The notes below the pieces were generated by a model. The model saw only the letters and a list, made by a program, of their open reading frames with translations, did not search any database and was not told the DNA's origin. The position numbers and the translations under genes were made by a program. From NCBI RefSeq assembly GCF_000003815.2, contig NC_049996.1:13427297-13491296 (forward strand): a stretch of 64,000 bases of DNA, written 5' to 3'. Of this stretch, positions 45,826 to 57,831 are shown one piece after another (the first letter of the stretch is position 1; the number at the start of each line of letters is the position of its first letter). This stretch comes from Branchiostoma floridae. Lineage: Eukaryota > Chordata > Leptocardii > Amphioxiformes > Branchiostomatidae.

Positions 45826-46165
45826 TTCTTTGTGGCTTGCTTATCAGTAAGGGTTTATTGTTAATAAAATGTAGCTTCCAAATAGTTCCAATGATATTCA
45901 AGTGTTCCTTTTATCTAATTTCCTAGGGGACCTAGATCAGTTAGTCCCGGCTTGGCTCCGATGACTTCGACTCCATCTGCAATGCGGAAACAGTAGGCTG
46001 CAGTATAGGAGTGTGAAACACCACTCTGGACGTACCGACGAAGATAACTAGCAGGTTTCTGATTGTGGCTTGTCGCACGATTTGGATGTCGTAAAAGTTG
46101 CAAACTCCTGTACTGAAACGCCTTCCTAGATTCAATATTTTGAATACAATACCAAGCGTCATGAA

Positions 46166-46253
46166 ATAGTGGAGGATACGTACATCAATAACTGAGATTT
46201 TCAGAGAAAATTTTCTTCAATATTAAAACACGGTGTGAATTAGTTTAACTCCT
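46166..46253 (+). repeat. Direct repeat flanking the piggyBac gene, left copy
   Basis: The block from ATAGTGGAGGATACGTACATC through ATTAGTTTAACTC matches 48,795-48,873 at roughly 90%. The right copy supplies the last nine codons and the stop of the transposase ORF. The preceding stretch (45,870-46,165) has no recognisable gene. Confidence 0.8.
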
Positions 46254-46259
46254 TATTAA

Positions 46260-48873
46260 CCCTTGTCCTGCGGGCCCGGTTATACAACCGGGTACACAAG
46301 CAGTGCCTGTGTGCGGGCCCGGTTATACAACCGGGTGGGTGTATTTCCGGTAAGAATGCGTCATACACCCGCGAACCGAGGGAAACCCGGAAGTAACTTG
46401 GCGGCATCTCCCGCCAAAAGGTTAAGGGTCATTTTTCCGATTGCGCAATCTATCCCGTGGTGCTTTGCGCGGCATAATTTATGTTAATGAGCAACATGGC
46501 GAACGTCGTCCGCTAGTTTGTTTACTTCTTTTGTTTGGGTGTTTCTGGCGGCAAATTTGTTATCTAAACGCCAAAATGAGTCGGTATTCGTTGAGACAAG
46601 TACACGAGGAGATTTTTTCGAACGATTCAGACCCAGAATATCCTACTTCGACCGAAGATTCTGATGAGAGCAGCAGCGAAGACGACGAGTCCCCACCTCG
46701 TTCTCCAAGCCCTGGCGGGGCTAGCGGAGAGGGACCCTCAGACGATCTTGATGAACTTGACACGGGCGACAACGGTGCCAATGGCCGTGGAAGAGCTCGG
46801 GGTACCGGCCGGGGACGTCGTGGACGAGCTCGAGGAGGTCGTGGACGTGGACGCGGCAGGGGAAGAGGCGCAAGTTCTGCAAGGGGGCGAGGCAGGCGTG
46901 GTCGCCCTGCAACCCGCGGACGTGGCGCTCGGGGACGCACAACTCCCGGTGGCACGCGCCGAACAGCTGTCTTGGATTCCCGTCTTGCCGATGAGAACTG
47001 GCAAGAGGTGGATGGTGACACTTTGCCCCAGCCTCCCCATCCTTTTACTGCAGAGCGGGGGTTTACTGACCAGGTAAATTAATCTTTATTTGTTATTTAT
47101 TTTGACACTTTTGCTATCTCTATCTACCATATGTGTAACGTTACTTCGTGTGATTCATTCGGTATTTGACATTTTTGGCTACTAAAGTGTATGTTATTAT
47201 TCTGAATACTATAAAAAAACGTGCCTTTAGATTTTCATTCTGTCTTTTGCTTTATATTTATATATTGATATTGATAATTCCCTCACATTGGTGGACTTTG
47301 CTACTATATCATTTCATTACCATTCTTGAACATACCTCGACATTGTACTTTTACTTCACAAGTGCACACAGACTTATTTGACTTATAAGATTATATTCTG
47401 TCATTCTTCAGGTCACATTGCCAGATGATCCTGTGGAATTGGACTTTTTAAACCTCATGTTCCCGGACCATCTATACAAAGTTCTCACAGAGCAGACTAA
47501 CAAATATGCGGAGGACTTCTTTGCCCAGAACCCTAAACCTGGCCTGCCCCCAAACTCACGTCCAAGGGACTGGCCGGAGAATGGAATTACCGAGCCAGAT
47601 ATGAAAGCATTTATGGCTTTGACTATAGCGATGGGTATCATTCACCAACAAGACATCAATGACTATTGGTCGGTGGATGAGGTGCAGGAAACACCCTTCT
47701 TCCGGTCAGTCATGTCGCGCGACAAGTTTCAGCTCATATTCAAGTTCATGCACCTCAATGACAACGATGAGTACAAGGCCCGTGGTGACCCAGAATACGA
47801 TCCGTTTCAGAAACTGGGGGTATTCTACCCAACTATCACACAGCAGTTTAAGTCAACATGGTCGCCCGGCAGAGAGATCTGCATCGACGAGGGCATGGTT
47901 CCCTTCAGGGGAAATGTGCATTTCCGAACATACAATCCAGACAAACCGGACAAGTATGGGCTCAAAGCTTACGAGCTGTGTGACTCAAGCAACAGCTACT
48001 GCTGTTGTTTTGAGCTGTATGGCGGGAAGGGCAAGGAACCATCAGAGAAGGGGCTGACGTATGACATTGTTATGCGACTAATGGAGCCTTACGTCGGGAC
48101 AGGCCGAACATTGTACTGCGACAACTACTACAGCTCGCCACAGCTATTCCTTGACCTTGCCGATGCCAACACCAACACCTGTGGCACGATGCGCAACAGA
48201 AAGGGCGTCCCAGACGCATTCAAAGACGCTTCAGTAACTACGCCCCAACAGAAGTTTTGCATGGCAAATGGACCCCTCCTTGCAGTGAAGTACAAGGACA
48301 GGAGGGATGTCAAGATGTTGACAACTGCACACAGTGCAAAGCTTGTCGGCACGAAGAAGAACAACCATCGTGGGGAAGAGAAAGTGAAGCCGGAGTGTAT
48401 CCATGAGTACAACCTGTCCATGGGTGCTGTAGACACCTCGGATCAGATGGTGGCCTACTTGAGCTTCAGAAGGCGCTCCCTAAAGTGGTGGAAGAAGGCT
48501 TTCTTCCACATTTACAGTCTTGGCATCTGTAATGCATTCATCCTGTACAAAGAACACAAAGAACAGCAAAGAGCACAGCAAAGAGCACAGCAAAGAGCAC
48601 TGCAAAGAGCAAACAACACGGATGGTGATGATGACGAGCAACAAGCAGAACCAAAGCCACTTCACAAGGTCTTCCGAAGAGAGATTGTGAAACAACTCAT
48701 CTCCACATCAGGATATGCGAAGCCACAGAGGAAAAGTCTGAGTGCAAGTGGCGCTGTCCTGCAACGGCTCACTGGTCGCCATTTCTTGGAGGATATAGTA
48801 AAGGATACGTACATCAATAACTGAGATTTTCAGAAAAATTTTTTTCGATATTAAAACAAGGGGTGAATTAATT
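46260..48873 (+). mobile_element. piggyBac element with intact 5' end, 3' end lost
   Basis: TTAA (46,256-46,259) is followed by the terminal CCCTTGTCCTGCGGG and two identical 23-bp palindromic modules (GCGGGCCCGGTT...CCGGG) at 46,270-46,292 and 46,313-46,335. The transposase gene follows. No inverted terminal repeat or TTAA end is found downstream. Instead, sequence duplicated from the left flank begins inside the last codons. The element is therefore probably immobile as it stands, though its transposase could act elsewhere. Confidence 0.8.
46576..48824 (+). CDS. piggyBac-type DDE transposase
   Basis: Two exons: 46,576-47,073 and 47,412-48,824. A 338-base intron (CAG|GTAAAT ... TTCTTCAG|GTC) is in frame between them; total about 636 residues. 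Exon 1 is an acidic Ser/Glu/Asp stretch followed by an Arg-Gly tract of about 70 residues (RGRGRGRG, GRRGRP). Exon 2 is the DDE_Tnp_1_7 domain (PDDPVELDFLNLMFP ... NDYWSVDE) with catalytic Asp325 (CIDEG), Asp403 (YCDNYYSS) and Asp507/Asp510 (VDTSDQM). The protein ends soon after RLTGRHFLED; the Cys-rich zinc domain that usually follows in piggyBac proteins is missing. All DDD residues are intact. The start is the ATG at 46,576, which has A at -3. Confidence 0.9.
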
Positions 48874-49436
48874 TAACTCAATAACAAATATATTCTACAT
48901 TTAAAGTACATTTCACGATGTCTTACTATGATTAGCAATACGTTGTGCTTCTGAGATTTATTTTGATCTTCCATTTTTGAGATAAATCAGCAATAGAAGA
49001 TTGTTGTAAGAAAGGCTGTTAGAAAGGAGGACATTTGCGTCAACCCGCGGTCGAATTTCCAAAGACGCAATTCTATCTTTCTGTTCTGTATGTATTTATA
49101 TTCATATTTGTGTGTGCATTTCTATGCATGTGTTCTTATATGTGCATGTCCCTGTTTGCGTGACTGTATTCATGTGTGCATGTCTATGTATGTATACGTG
49201 TCTGTAAATATGTTTGTATGCGTTTAAGCATATGATGGAGTATGCCACATTTGTGTGTAGAATACACATATTCATAGAGTATATATCCTCAAATAGTTGC
49301 TGTGTATAAAACTGTACGTATGTATGCGATTGTGCGTGTATGTGCGATTGTACATGTCACTTAAACTTTAACGAAATTCTATATAACTGTAAAGTAAGCC
49401 AGACTAAGGTACTGTTACAAACTAGTGAGTGGTATA
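48874..49436. other. Intergenic, TG/TA-rich simple sequence
   Basis: Cryptically simple TGTATGTAT/TGTGTGCAT sequence fills 49,085-49,370. No gene was seen. Confidence 0.5.
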
Positions 49437-50260
49437 CAGCATGTTGCATAAAGAACTTTGGACTTGGCGATGGACTGCTATACTCTATTGAGTATACTAA
49501 TACTTAACAGAACATTAAAGTGTTAGAAAAATTCATCCAAATCTATTTTTGGAGAATTTCAAATTACCCTATTGACAATCTCTTCTGTGATATACATTTA
49601 TGTACATGTATATCTACATGCGTGTGTTTGTGTGTGTTTTTATGATCGCACCTACCTGTTGACACGAACAGGAAATGGGTAAGAAGTACACAGACTAGCA
49701 GTCTGTGCGACCACCATAAGCCTGAATTAGCCATGTCAGCAAATGGCTCTTACGCCAGTGATTTTGTAGAAAATGGCGCCAATTTTTCGGAGCCTTTTAT
49801 TAGTCCTACTGACTACACGGTAACTCGTGCCAACTCCAAATGGTGGTAAGTGCCAATTATATCAACTGAATATGACGGTTTACACGTTCAAACATGATAT
49901 TTAGATTGGCCGAGCAGAGTCCAGACTCTGATATCGTTGGTGTGTAGACAGGTTATCGTTAATTGTTATTACCTCCACTAAGAAGGTAATGCTCATGGTT
50001 GCGTGAGCTTTTTTGTCTGTCTGAGTGTGTTTTTTTCTTTTTCTTTTATTCTACCGGGAGCCCATCAGAGCTTATAGCTGCCTTTAACCAAATATAAAGG
50101 TTTGCGCTAACAAAACCTGCATTACATTAATTTCGAAAAGATAAAATACTATGAGGTCAACAAAGAATACATTCTGCATTTTCAGGATAATGTTGCCTTC
50201 TAGTCTTCTAGATGTTCAGAAACTGCCTCATACAGGTAGGTGCTGTGCCTCGCATTACTA
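49437..50260 (-). repeat. Segmental duplicate of the Ig-gene promoter and first exon (empty site copy)
   Basis: It aligns with 62,161-63,925 except for the 940-base MITE present only there. Shared blocks include GCATGTTGCATAA, GAGAATTTCAAATTACCCTA, the signal-peptide exon, AGACAGGTTATCGTTAA, TTGTTATTACCTCCAC and GTAAAATACTATGAGGT-like sequence. Confidence 0.85.
49656..49734 (-). CDS. Orphan signal-peptide exon, paralogue of the Ig-gene first exon
   Basis: ATG at 49,734, 26 codons (MANSGLWWSHRLL, then a Val/Leu/Phe-rich core ending VST) and donor ACAG|GTAGGT in phase 1. It is identical in length and phase to 62,451-62,373, with only a few substitutions. No matching downstream exon is seen within about 220 bases, where the duplication ends; a piggyBac gene on the other strand follows. 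It is probably a non-functional fragment. An alternative first exon for a more distant minus-strand gene is possible. Confidence 0.6.
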
Positions 50261-51084
50261 CTCTAAGTTAGGTGGGTTCAAAGTCCAATGCAATGTTATC
50301 CAAATGAGAGAGCAGTACAAATGATATTTGTCTTTCTCACGGATTATAGCCCTCCCGTAGATTGTGCAGTTCAAATACTTGACATAAGACTGATAATAAT
50401 GGCACGACCCCGAACAAAACATCAACACAATGCATTCTCCCGGAGATTAACGATAACAAATAATCAATATTTCTAAAACGCCACAATTAAATAACGTCAA
50501 AATTTACCAAGAAGACATATTACATCTCTGCTAAAATGTTGCTTTTCCATATCTGAATCATTGGACGTTTTATTAAATGTATTCCTTCTAAAGCTTCTTG
50601 TTATACAGTATTTTATTTCAAAGAGTAAGATATTGCAGTGAAAAGAATGTGCAGACATGCAGACAAGAAACTTTGCAAACATTGCATTGAATCTTATTGC
50701 CAAGAAATTCGATTAATTCAAAGTTGTACATATAGTACGCATCTTTTGCTTTTATTTAAGTTAGACAAAAATAACTTTTAAAGACCAATATTGTTGTAAA
50801 ACCTATGTAATAGAAAATGTCACGAATGGTAAGTAGTTTGTACTTTAGTTTGATTGATTCCCGTTAACAGTGCGGGGATGATGCGAATTGAATTTTTATG
50901 AATGACCCCGTCAAGATTGTCTGTATATTGTGAATATTAGGCAATTTTTTATGAATACTTGGCAAACATAATATTGATGAAACTACGGTATATTGTGCAG
51001 CACATGAATTACTGTTATGTATCATGTTCCAAAAGGCAAATCCGGTTTCATAGACGGATAGAAAGATGCTCGAATTTAGTGGGA
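50261..51084. other. 3' flank of the EGF-lectin gene, no other gene
   Basis: A minus-strand AATAAA (complement at 50,751-50,756) about 330 bases past the stop at 51,085 is a candidate polyadenylation signal. Nothing else is recognisable. Confidence 0.4.
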
Positions 51085-54000
51085 TTAAGATCCTGGAGTA
51101 CAGGTGTAGCCAGTACGAGGACCGGTATCTTCACAGGTCCATCCAGAACCACAGGGGGACGCCATACAAAGGGTGGACCTGGCTTTCGCTCCATTGGGCA
51201 CTGTTGGAACATTTTAACAAGTATGTCCTGTTAACGGTGCTGAAATACTTTGAATGAAATCGACACTACAGCAATTTACCCATAGGATGTTGACTAAAAA
51301 GCGATAGTAACAGCATATTCTCGAGACTGACTCTAATACTTCTGTGTTGTAAAAATAATATAGATCATTTACATTATCATTGTTGTGGATCATATGTCCC
51401 TATGTCTATGTCCAGGGTAAATGAATATCCGGTTATTTTTTAAGGGTCATCCCAAATCCCCCCACGCTAATTATAAAGGCATAGTTCAGTGTTTGACCAC
51501 ATTGATTTCTGCAATGCAACGGCCCTGCAAAAACGTAAACGAATCGCCTAGATAACGCAGATTAGCCCCCAGACTATTAGACACGCCCCTACTATTACTC
51601 GAAGAAATCAGCCAATCACGTTACCTATTGGTCATCCACGGTGACGTAATTTGCTTTAATTTTTTCTTTCAATTACAGGAGGGGAGGGTATCTGATTAAC
51701 AGAACGGGATTTATCGATCCCATGGTCACTGTTTGAAGAACACATAGGGAGCCCTGACATGTGAGTGTGATATCTTTGCCAGTACATACAGATTGATTTT
51801 TGTGTTACAAAGATGTTGTTTTAAGAAAAAAAAAGCTTACCATCACAGTGAAATCCAACCTCTTGGTCCACACAGGTCCAACCAGGTGGACAGGGGCTCG
51901 TGGCACAGTAGTCGATATCTGTAACAATAAAGAGATATCTTAGATAATATGATTATTGCTAAATGTCAGCATAACCATCATAGATACTTAACACTTAGTC
52001 AAACATAGAAAATATATCTTGTCATAAAAATTAGGAAAGAAAAGTCAAGTCAAGTCAACGCCTTTCCTTACTGTCGATAAAATACACACAATATAACCCG
52101 TTTCAAACTTACCGTTTTCGCACACATCTCCGTCGTATCCAAGACGACAGAAACAGGCGAAGGAGTTGACATGGTCATGACACGTTCCACCATTCTGACA
52201 AGGGTTAGATGCACACTCATTTATGTCTGAAAAAGAAGAGAAATTGACGTGCTAGATATTCCAAGGGTGTAGAAACATTGAAGAAGTAGCACTGTCAAAT
52301 AAGGTAGATACATTTCAAAGCCAATTTCCTAATAGTCACCCGTTTCACAGAAAACGCCGGTGTATCCGGGACTACAGGCACACATGGGGGAACCATTGAA
52401 GCAGGACTTGCAGAATCCGCCGTTCTGACACACGTTAGGTTGGCATTGGATCACAGCTGTGGGAAGGGATGCAGGTACAGTTAGTGAGAAGGTCAACATG
52501 GTGCAAAAATTTAATATATCGAAAACAACCAATTTGAAAATAAATAGGCAATATATTAATTAACACACCCTCAAATGCATACTATTTAGCTACTATTGAC
52601 ATGTGCTAGTTAATAATTTAGCAAAAGTAAACGTATCTATGACTTACGGGACTCGCAGAAGTAGTTGTGCTGTTCTGTGCAGGCGTGGAAGTCTCCTTTG
52701 TAACTCTGTTCCCGGTCCAGCAGCACACAGATGTCGAACGGGCCGTAGATATCACTAGCCATCCAAGACGACTGCACTGTAAAAATAAAAAATAAAATAA
52801 ACGTAAACGTAAAAGGATACTGTATTTGTATATCAAAGGGGCTGGAAAACATACAAAGAACACAAAGTCCAATCAAATGCCCCCCAATCTACCAAGTAAA
52901 TGCTATCCACTCCAATCGCTGTCGGAATTTTCATTATACAGTTTCTGTCTATCTTCGTCAATACGTCTATACCCGGCGTGAAAAAAAGCCATAAAAGAAT
53001 AACTTACGAATATTAACTATATATATATATATATATATATACTATAATGAGAATGTTCTTAAAGTAAAATTTCCCTTAAGTTTTACAATGTGTATTCAGT
53101 TTTGTATACCCTAAAGATTAATGCAGCAAACAAGGGTGCCCATTAAAAATCTGACCCTTGTGACTGTAGAGTTCACTATTGTTGACTTGGCATACGTAAC
53201 TTACACGACAAGGTAGAACCATCGATATGGAGGAGTTCGGGGGACTGTGACTTCATGAATGTCCAGTGGGAGACATCGTTGGTGCTCCGGATGATGTCAT
53301 TCAGTATCTGCTGTTCATGAGGATCCTTGATGTCCACCAGCTGCCCTCCCATGAACACACAGGCTGCTGCGGCTTCCTTATGGGACAGGGCGTCTCGCGA
53401 CTGTCGGTAGCACTTGTTGTTGTGGACTGTAATGTTTTGGCAAGGTAATTGGCATAAGAAAAAAAAATCACAAAACAGTACAAGCTCAACAGTACAAATG
53501 TAACAGATGTAAAGCCCAGTACAAAATTCTTAGGGGCTACGGCATCCTTTTCTCTGAAAGAATTACAGGTTTAACAAATAAACGTCTAGCAATAATTCTG
53601 AGCTTTATCTAAAACACTGTGACCAGTGTGAAATTGTTAACCGAAGTCAATAAAAATATCTAAATGGAAAATAATGTCTAAAGCACATTCTGTGAGTTTG
53701 AAAAAAAATCAGAATTCTGGACACTGGGCGGAAGTGAATGGAACTTAACGAACAGTAAACACGCACCTGTTTCACAGTTCTGTCCCAAGGTCCCAGATGG
53801 ACAGGTGCAGGTGTAACTTGTTGAGCCACCCAAACACGTTCCTCCGGACCAACACGGATTTGCAGCGCAATAGTCTGTAATTGATAACGTTTACTTTAAG
53901 GTAAAGTCCTTCACGTCAAGAAAGTTAAACATGTAATGCTGTGCCATTTACTTTTGTATATGACCAGTTAATGTACTGACCAATTATCATGCTAGATTTT

Positions 54001-54298
54001 GGTTAACGTTAATGTATTAATACAGTCATATCAGTGGTATAGTACATGTTTTGACGATGTCAGTGAATACAAGTACCCCCAATGTTCACGTTTTCAATTA
54101 TCAAGTTATTACAACCCCCTGGGCGAGCTTATAGAGTACACGTATGCTAATGAAGGGTCCATGGGGCAACTTAAAACATGGTCAAATCCTGTAACAACTT
54201 TTTAACAGACACACGTCAATATATCACCCACCTGCTCTAGCCCGTGTTACACAGATTGCCAACACAACCGTCAGAATAAAACGACGGTGGATCATCAT
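51085..54298 (-). CDS. Secreted EGF / C-type lectin / EGF protein
   Basis: Eight exons, all phase 1 joints: 54,298-54,232, 53,874-53,767, 53,426-53,205, 52,776-52,648, 52,456-52,340, 52,226-52,113, 51,918-51,841, 51,200-51,085 (stop). Exon 1 is a signal peptide ([20 protein letters not shown]). Exon 2 is an EGF domain ([14 protein letters not shown] ... CTCPSG). Exons 3-4 form a C-type lectin-like domain ([20 protein letters not shown] ... [11 protein letters not shown]). Exon 5 is EGF, exon 6 is a calcium-binding EGF ([16 protein letters not shown]), and exons 7-8 are EGF-like pieces ([21 protein letters not shown]). The lectin domain lacks EPN/QPD and WND motifs and the usual WIGL, so it probably does not bind sugar through calcium. 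No membrane segment is seen. The acceptor of the last exon (TTCCAACAG) is weak but keeps frame. Confidence 0.85.
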
Positions 54299-56832
54299 GT
54301 TGAAGCCAAATGACGAAGATTTTTAAGTTTCAAAAATTTTACACACCGTCGAACCGTGTCAAGATGTCTACAATGGTCTCCTGGACCTTGTGCTGTATAC
54401 ATTGATTTGTTCTCGCCGAACAAACATCACGACTGGTGCTAAACTTTAGCCTGTTATCGTCAAGTGGAGACATAGTCCACAACTATGATTTCAATGGTGC
54501 CCTCGATAACCTTTTGGTGAATAACATATATTGGACTGGACTGTGACAACACGAATGGAGATAAGAATACTGACAATAATAAGCAATGTCCATCATTACC
54601 AACCATTACAAGGAATGTACCGACAGGTGTGACCGGTGCATTTAATATTAGCAACATGTTTCGCATGCAATGTTTTTCTTCGGGGCACATTTCGCTGCAG
54701 TCTCAAGGACAGTGGAGATCCCGGCCCTAATTTGGGACGTTGGTTCTATGTTTGTAGCTGCTAGGCATCGCCCTTTATTAGAATAGTTTGGTCTGTTTAT
54801 ATCAAAGATGGTGGTGTTTTACGCCCGCATGCTTGTTGTGTATCCTGTTTGAACACTGCTTTTCTGAGTTTGAACATTGCTTTTGCTGAGTATTTTCGGT
54901 ATTGATATGGCACCCCCGTCCCCCAAAAAATCCGTCACAGCTCTAGAAATAATCTGTGTAATAAAAACATTGGATACAAAAACAATATGCGTAGCCATTG
55001 CGCACCACCAACTGCCCTGTGTGCAGACAGTTTGAAAATAGAAGAAAGGATGGCAGGCGCAAGAGAGTTAAAGTTGAGGGCAGACCCAAATCTGAGCCAG
55101 TGGGGGCAGAACATACTGTGTACCTCAGCCACCGATACTACACGACTCTCTGCGCAGGCGGGGTCAAAAGTAGGTTTGTTAAATAATGCGAAATCGTAAT
55201 CTTGATGCATTAATATTTCCAACCGAAAGGGGTCGCATGGAGCTCATGTCAAAGAAAAAGAAAAGATGTCAACTTAAATATAGTACAATAAAATCTTACA
55301 GAGACAGAAAGAAATCAAGATCCATTATCACATGGCATTTGAATGAAAGCAAAAAAGTACTAAATAAAAATATGGCAAACACATTTGTTGTCAATATCCA
55401 AAATAGATCAATCAGAAATACACATACACATCATTAGCGCTGTCAGAAACATCCATCCATTGTCAAAGATTTGCAATCACATTTTGATGAGTCACTACTG
55501 AAAATAATCTATTTCAAAATATTCATAATGAAAATGTCTTTTCAATAACAAAAGATGCAACATTAATTTAATTTCCTATTTTCAATTACTAACCAAGTAC
55601 ATTCACAGTAATTGAATTGGGTGGAGTCTTTCAGTTAAACCATATGATTCTGAACTGTTTTATCTTTCAAAAACGCTGCATTTTGCATCAAAAAGGACCT
55701 ACAGCTTGTAACAAATAAAATGCTAAGCACAAATGAATGGATTTCAAACAAACATAACATCAGGATAGTCCAGTAAATATAGTGGCTGTTCCAGAAAACA
55801 ACAATAGGTTTAGAGTTTTCCCACTAGACATTGTCAATTTGCGATAAAGATATGTCATTGTCCAAACTGTCATATCACATACATTTTTAACCACATATTC
55901 AAATCTGATTACAAAAATGCTTTGCTTTTCCAACAAACAACAAAAAATACAAGACAGAATTTTGTTCTCCGTATGATTATTTCACCTTAAATCCAATCCT
56001 TTATCTACCAATGCTCCTAGAACAGCCAAACTATTCATGAAATAAAATGAATATGTACTGGTCATAAAAGCCGTATAAGCACACCAAAGTTGTGCCACCA
56101 ACACACAGAAAGCCCCATTAAACAGTGTTAACCACACAAACATTTAGTGTTTAACTGGAAGTTAAGACACACTGTTTTTCCAGGTTAGATGTCTGCCATG
56201 ATGAAGGGTTAACGACATGACACAAAAGAAGTGTAAGAGACAGACAGTTTAGTCGTTTGACCCATAATTGAGTAATGCCACACAGAAATGACAGGAAAGA
56301 TAACAAAAGACCATACTACAACAGTTATGAATGCTGTGACTGTGAAAAGACAGGTTAGCCACTAGGACAGCTATTATAAAGGGCATTAGGAGGTGTATGA
56401 AGTGCAATTTTGTACCAGAACCCAGAAAAGTCTTTGCTGTACCATTTCAGTTTCTTTTGATTTCAGTTTCAGACTAAACATTTCCCCAAAAAAATCCATG
56501 AACATTTAATCTTACTGTCATAGTTTGATGTCAGTTGCCAAAATACTTAGCAAAATGAAACTGTCAAAGCCAAAAAAATGAAATAAAAGCATACTATGTA
56601 CTAGAATTGGTAATGATTTCAAAACCATGTATAAAAGTTTTTAATCAACATTTTGCCTTGCTGATGAAACTTAAACATTTGGTACAATAAAGACTGTATT
56701 CTTAGTACCTGGGTTATCGCTAGGACACTGAGCCATCGTTTAAAAAATCTCCCCACAACAGTAATTAGGAGAAAAATCGCTTATGTTGCCACCATTCCAC
56801 CGCTCTGAATATTGAATTTACAAATATTGATG
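54299..56832. other. Intergenic, no gene supported
   Basis: The promoter of the minus-strand EGF-lectin gene should lie just right of 54,298, but no TATA box was fixed. The ORF-containing patch at 54,935-55,222 has no recognisable domain. From 55,430 on the sequence is AT-rich and featureless. Confidence 0.4.
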
Positions 56833-57185
56833 CTGGGCTCGAAATACTGGGTGCAGGTGCACCCAAAATTGGAGCTGTGCACCCAATTATTTTCTGTGGG
56901 TGCACATGGTGCACACAAATATTATATATGGGTTTCTGTATGTAAAGATATCAAAGTATACTAGTATACATCATATTCTTGACATCTAAGTGTTAGAAAG
57001 ATAATAAGAATTTCTGTCATGGTACTTGTTTAAGAATTTGATAATATGTAACTCGGTTTTGTTATTAGGTTTTTCTGACATTCTACTTAAATTAAAGTGG
57101 TGCACCCCAAAGTTTTTTGGTGCACCCAATTTTTTAAGCTCGGTGCACCAGTGCACCTAATCTCCAAAACGAACTTCGAGCCCTG
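56833..57185. mobile_element. 353-bp MITE, hAT-like ends, GTGCACCC-rich
   Basis: The left end CTGGGCTCGAA and right end TTCGAGCCCTG form an inverted repeat (one mismatch to CAGGGCTCGAA). Inside both ends, GGTGCACC words recur (GGGTGCAGGTGCACCC; GGTGCACCAGTGCACC). CAGGG-type ends are typical of hAT elements. The expected 8-bp duplication is not clear, so the copy is old or the class is wrong. Confidence 0.55.
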
Positions 57186-57831
57186 TAATGTCAATGCAAG
57201 ATACCCCCACAACCTGCAAGCAGCAAGGTATTTTTTGCTTGAAAAGTTTGCAATTTTAAGCCAAGTTGTTCACAAGACTATCCAGTGCTATAAAATGTCT
57301 TTATACATTTTTCATTATGGCTATTAATGTTTCTTACTTCTAATTCCGAGATTAACTCTTTATTAACTGATCATTTTGAAGATAATAAAAATCCAATTAC
57401 AAATTGGAGATGTAACACTATTACAAGAAAGAGGGTCTTGAAGAAAAAGTGCAATTTGGAAAAGCTGAAACCAGTCCTGTCCTTTTTGCATATATCATTA
57501 CATAGAATAATATTCTATGGAGTAAACATGTGCATATATTTTGAAGGAACTGTTTCAACAAGTTCTGCGTATGCTTGATAGAAAATGTTTCTACACGTTT
57601 TTTATATGATAGTTTGGCAACGGTTATTGGAAAAATACTCTATATGGGAACAGGACTGTTTGAAACATACTATGTTAGAAACAATGAGATCTGGACCGTG
57701 GCGCTACTTTTATTAAAACTGTTAGGAAAGAAGCTGTTATACATCATAGAAATCACAAACATGCTTACTGAGTAAACGGATACATTCTTAGAAAGTCGGA
57801 CCAGGATACATTATAAACAACATTACTAATA
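57186..57831. other. 3' flank of the Ig gene, no gene seen
   Basis: AT-rich. Short plus-strand ORFs have no recognisable domain. Further exons of the Ig gene could lie here but I found none. Confidence 0.4.

Noticed and set aside
45941-46162. 73-codon minus-strand ORF next to the piggyBac end
   Set aside because: No recognisable motif; it could be repeat sequence, but there is nothing to support a gene.
46560-47021. Long minus-strand ORF rich in Pro/Arg opposite the piggyBac first exon
   Set aside because: It is the mirror of the GC-rich Arg-Gly codon tract on the other strand and has no domain of its own.
49085-49370. Possible satellite or CRISPR-like array
   Set aside because: Cryptic TGTATGTAT simple sequence with no fixed repeat and spacer lengths.
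54935-55222. Overlapping ORFs on both strands in a GC-richer patch
   Set aside because: No domain, no splice context and no repeat partner seen.
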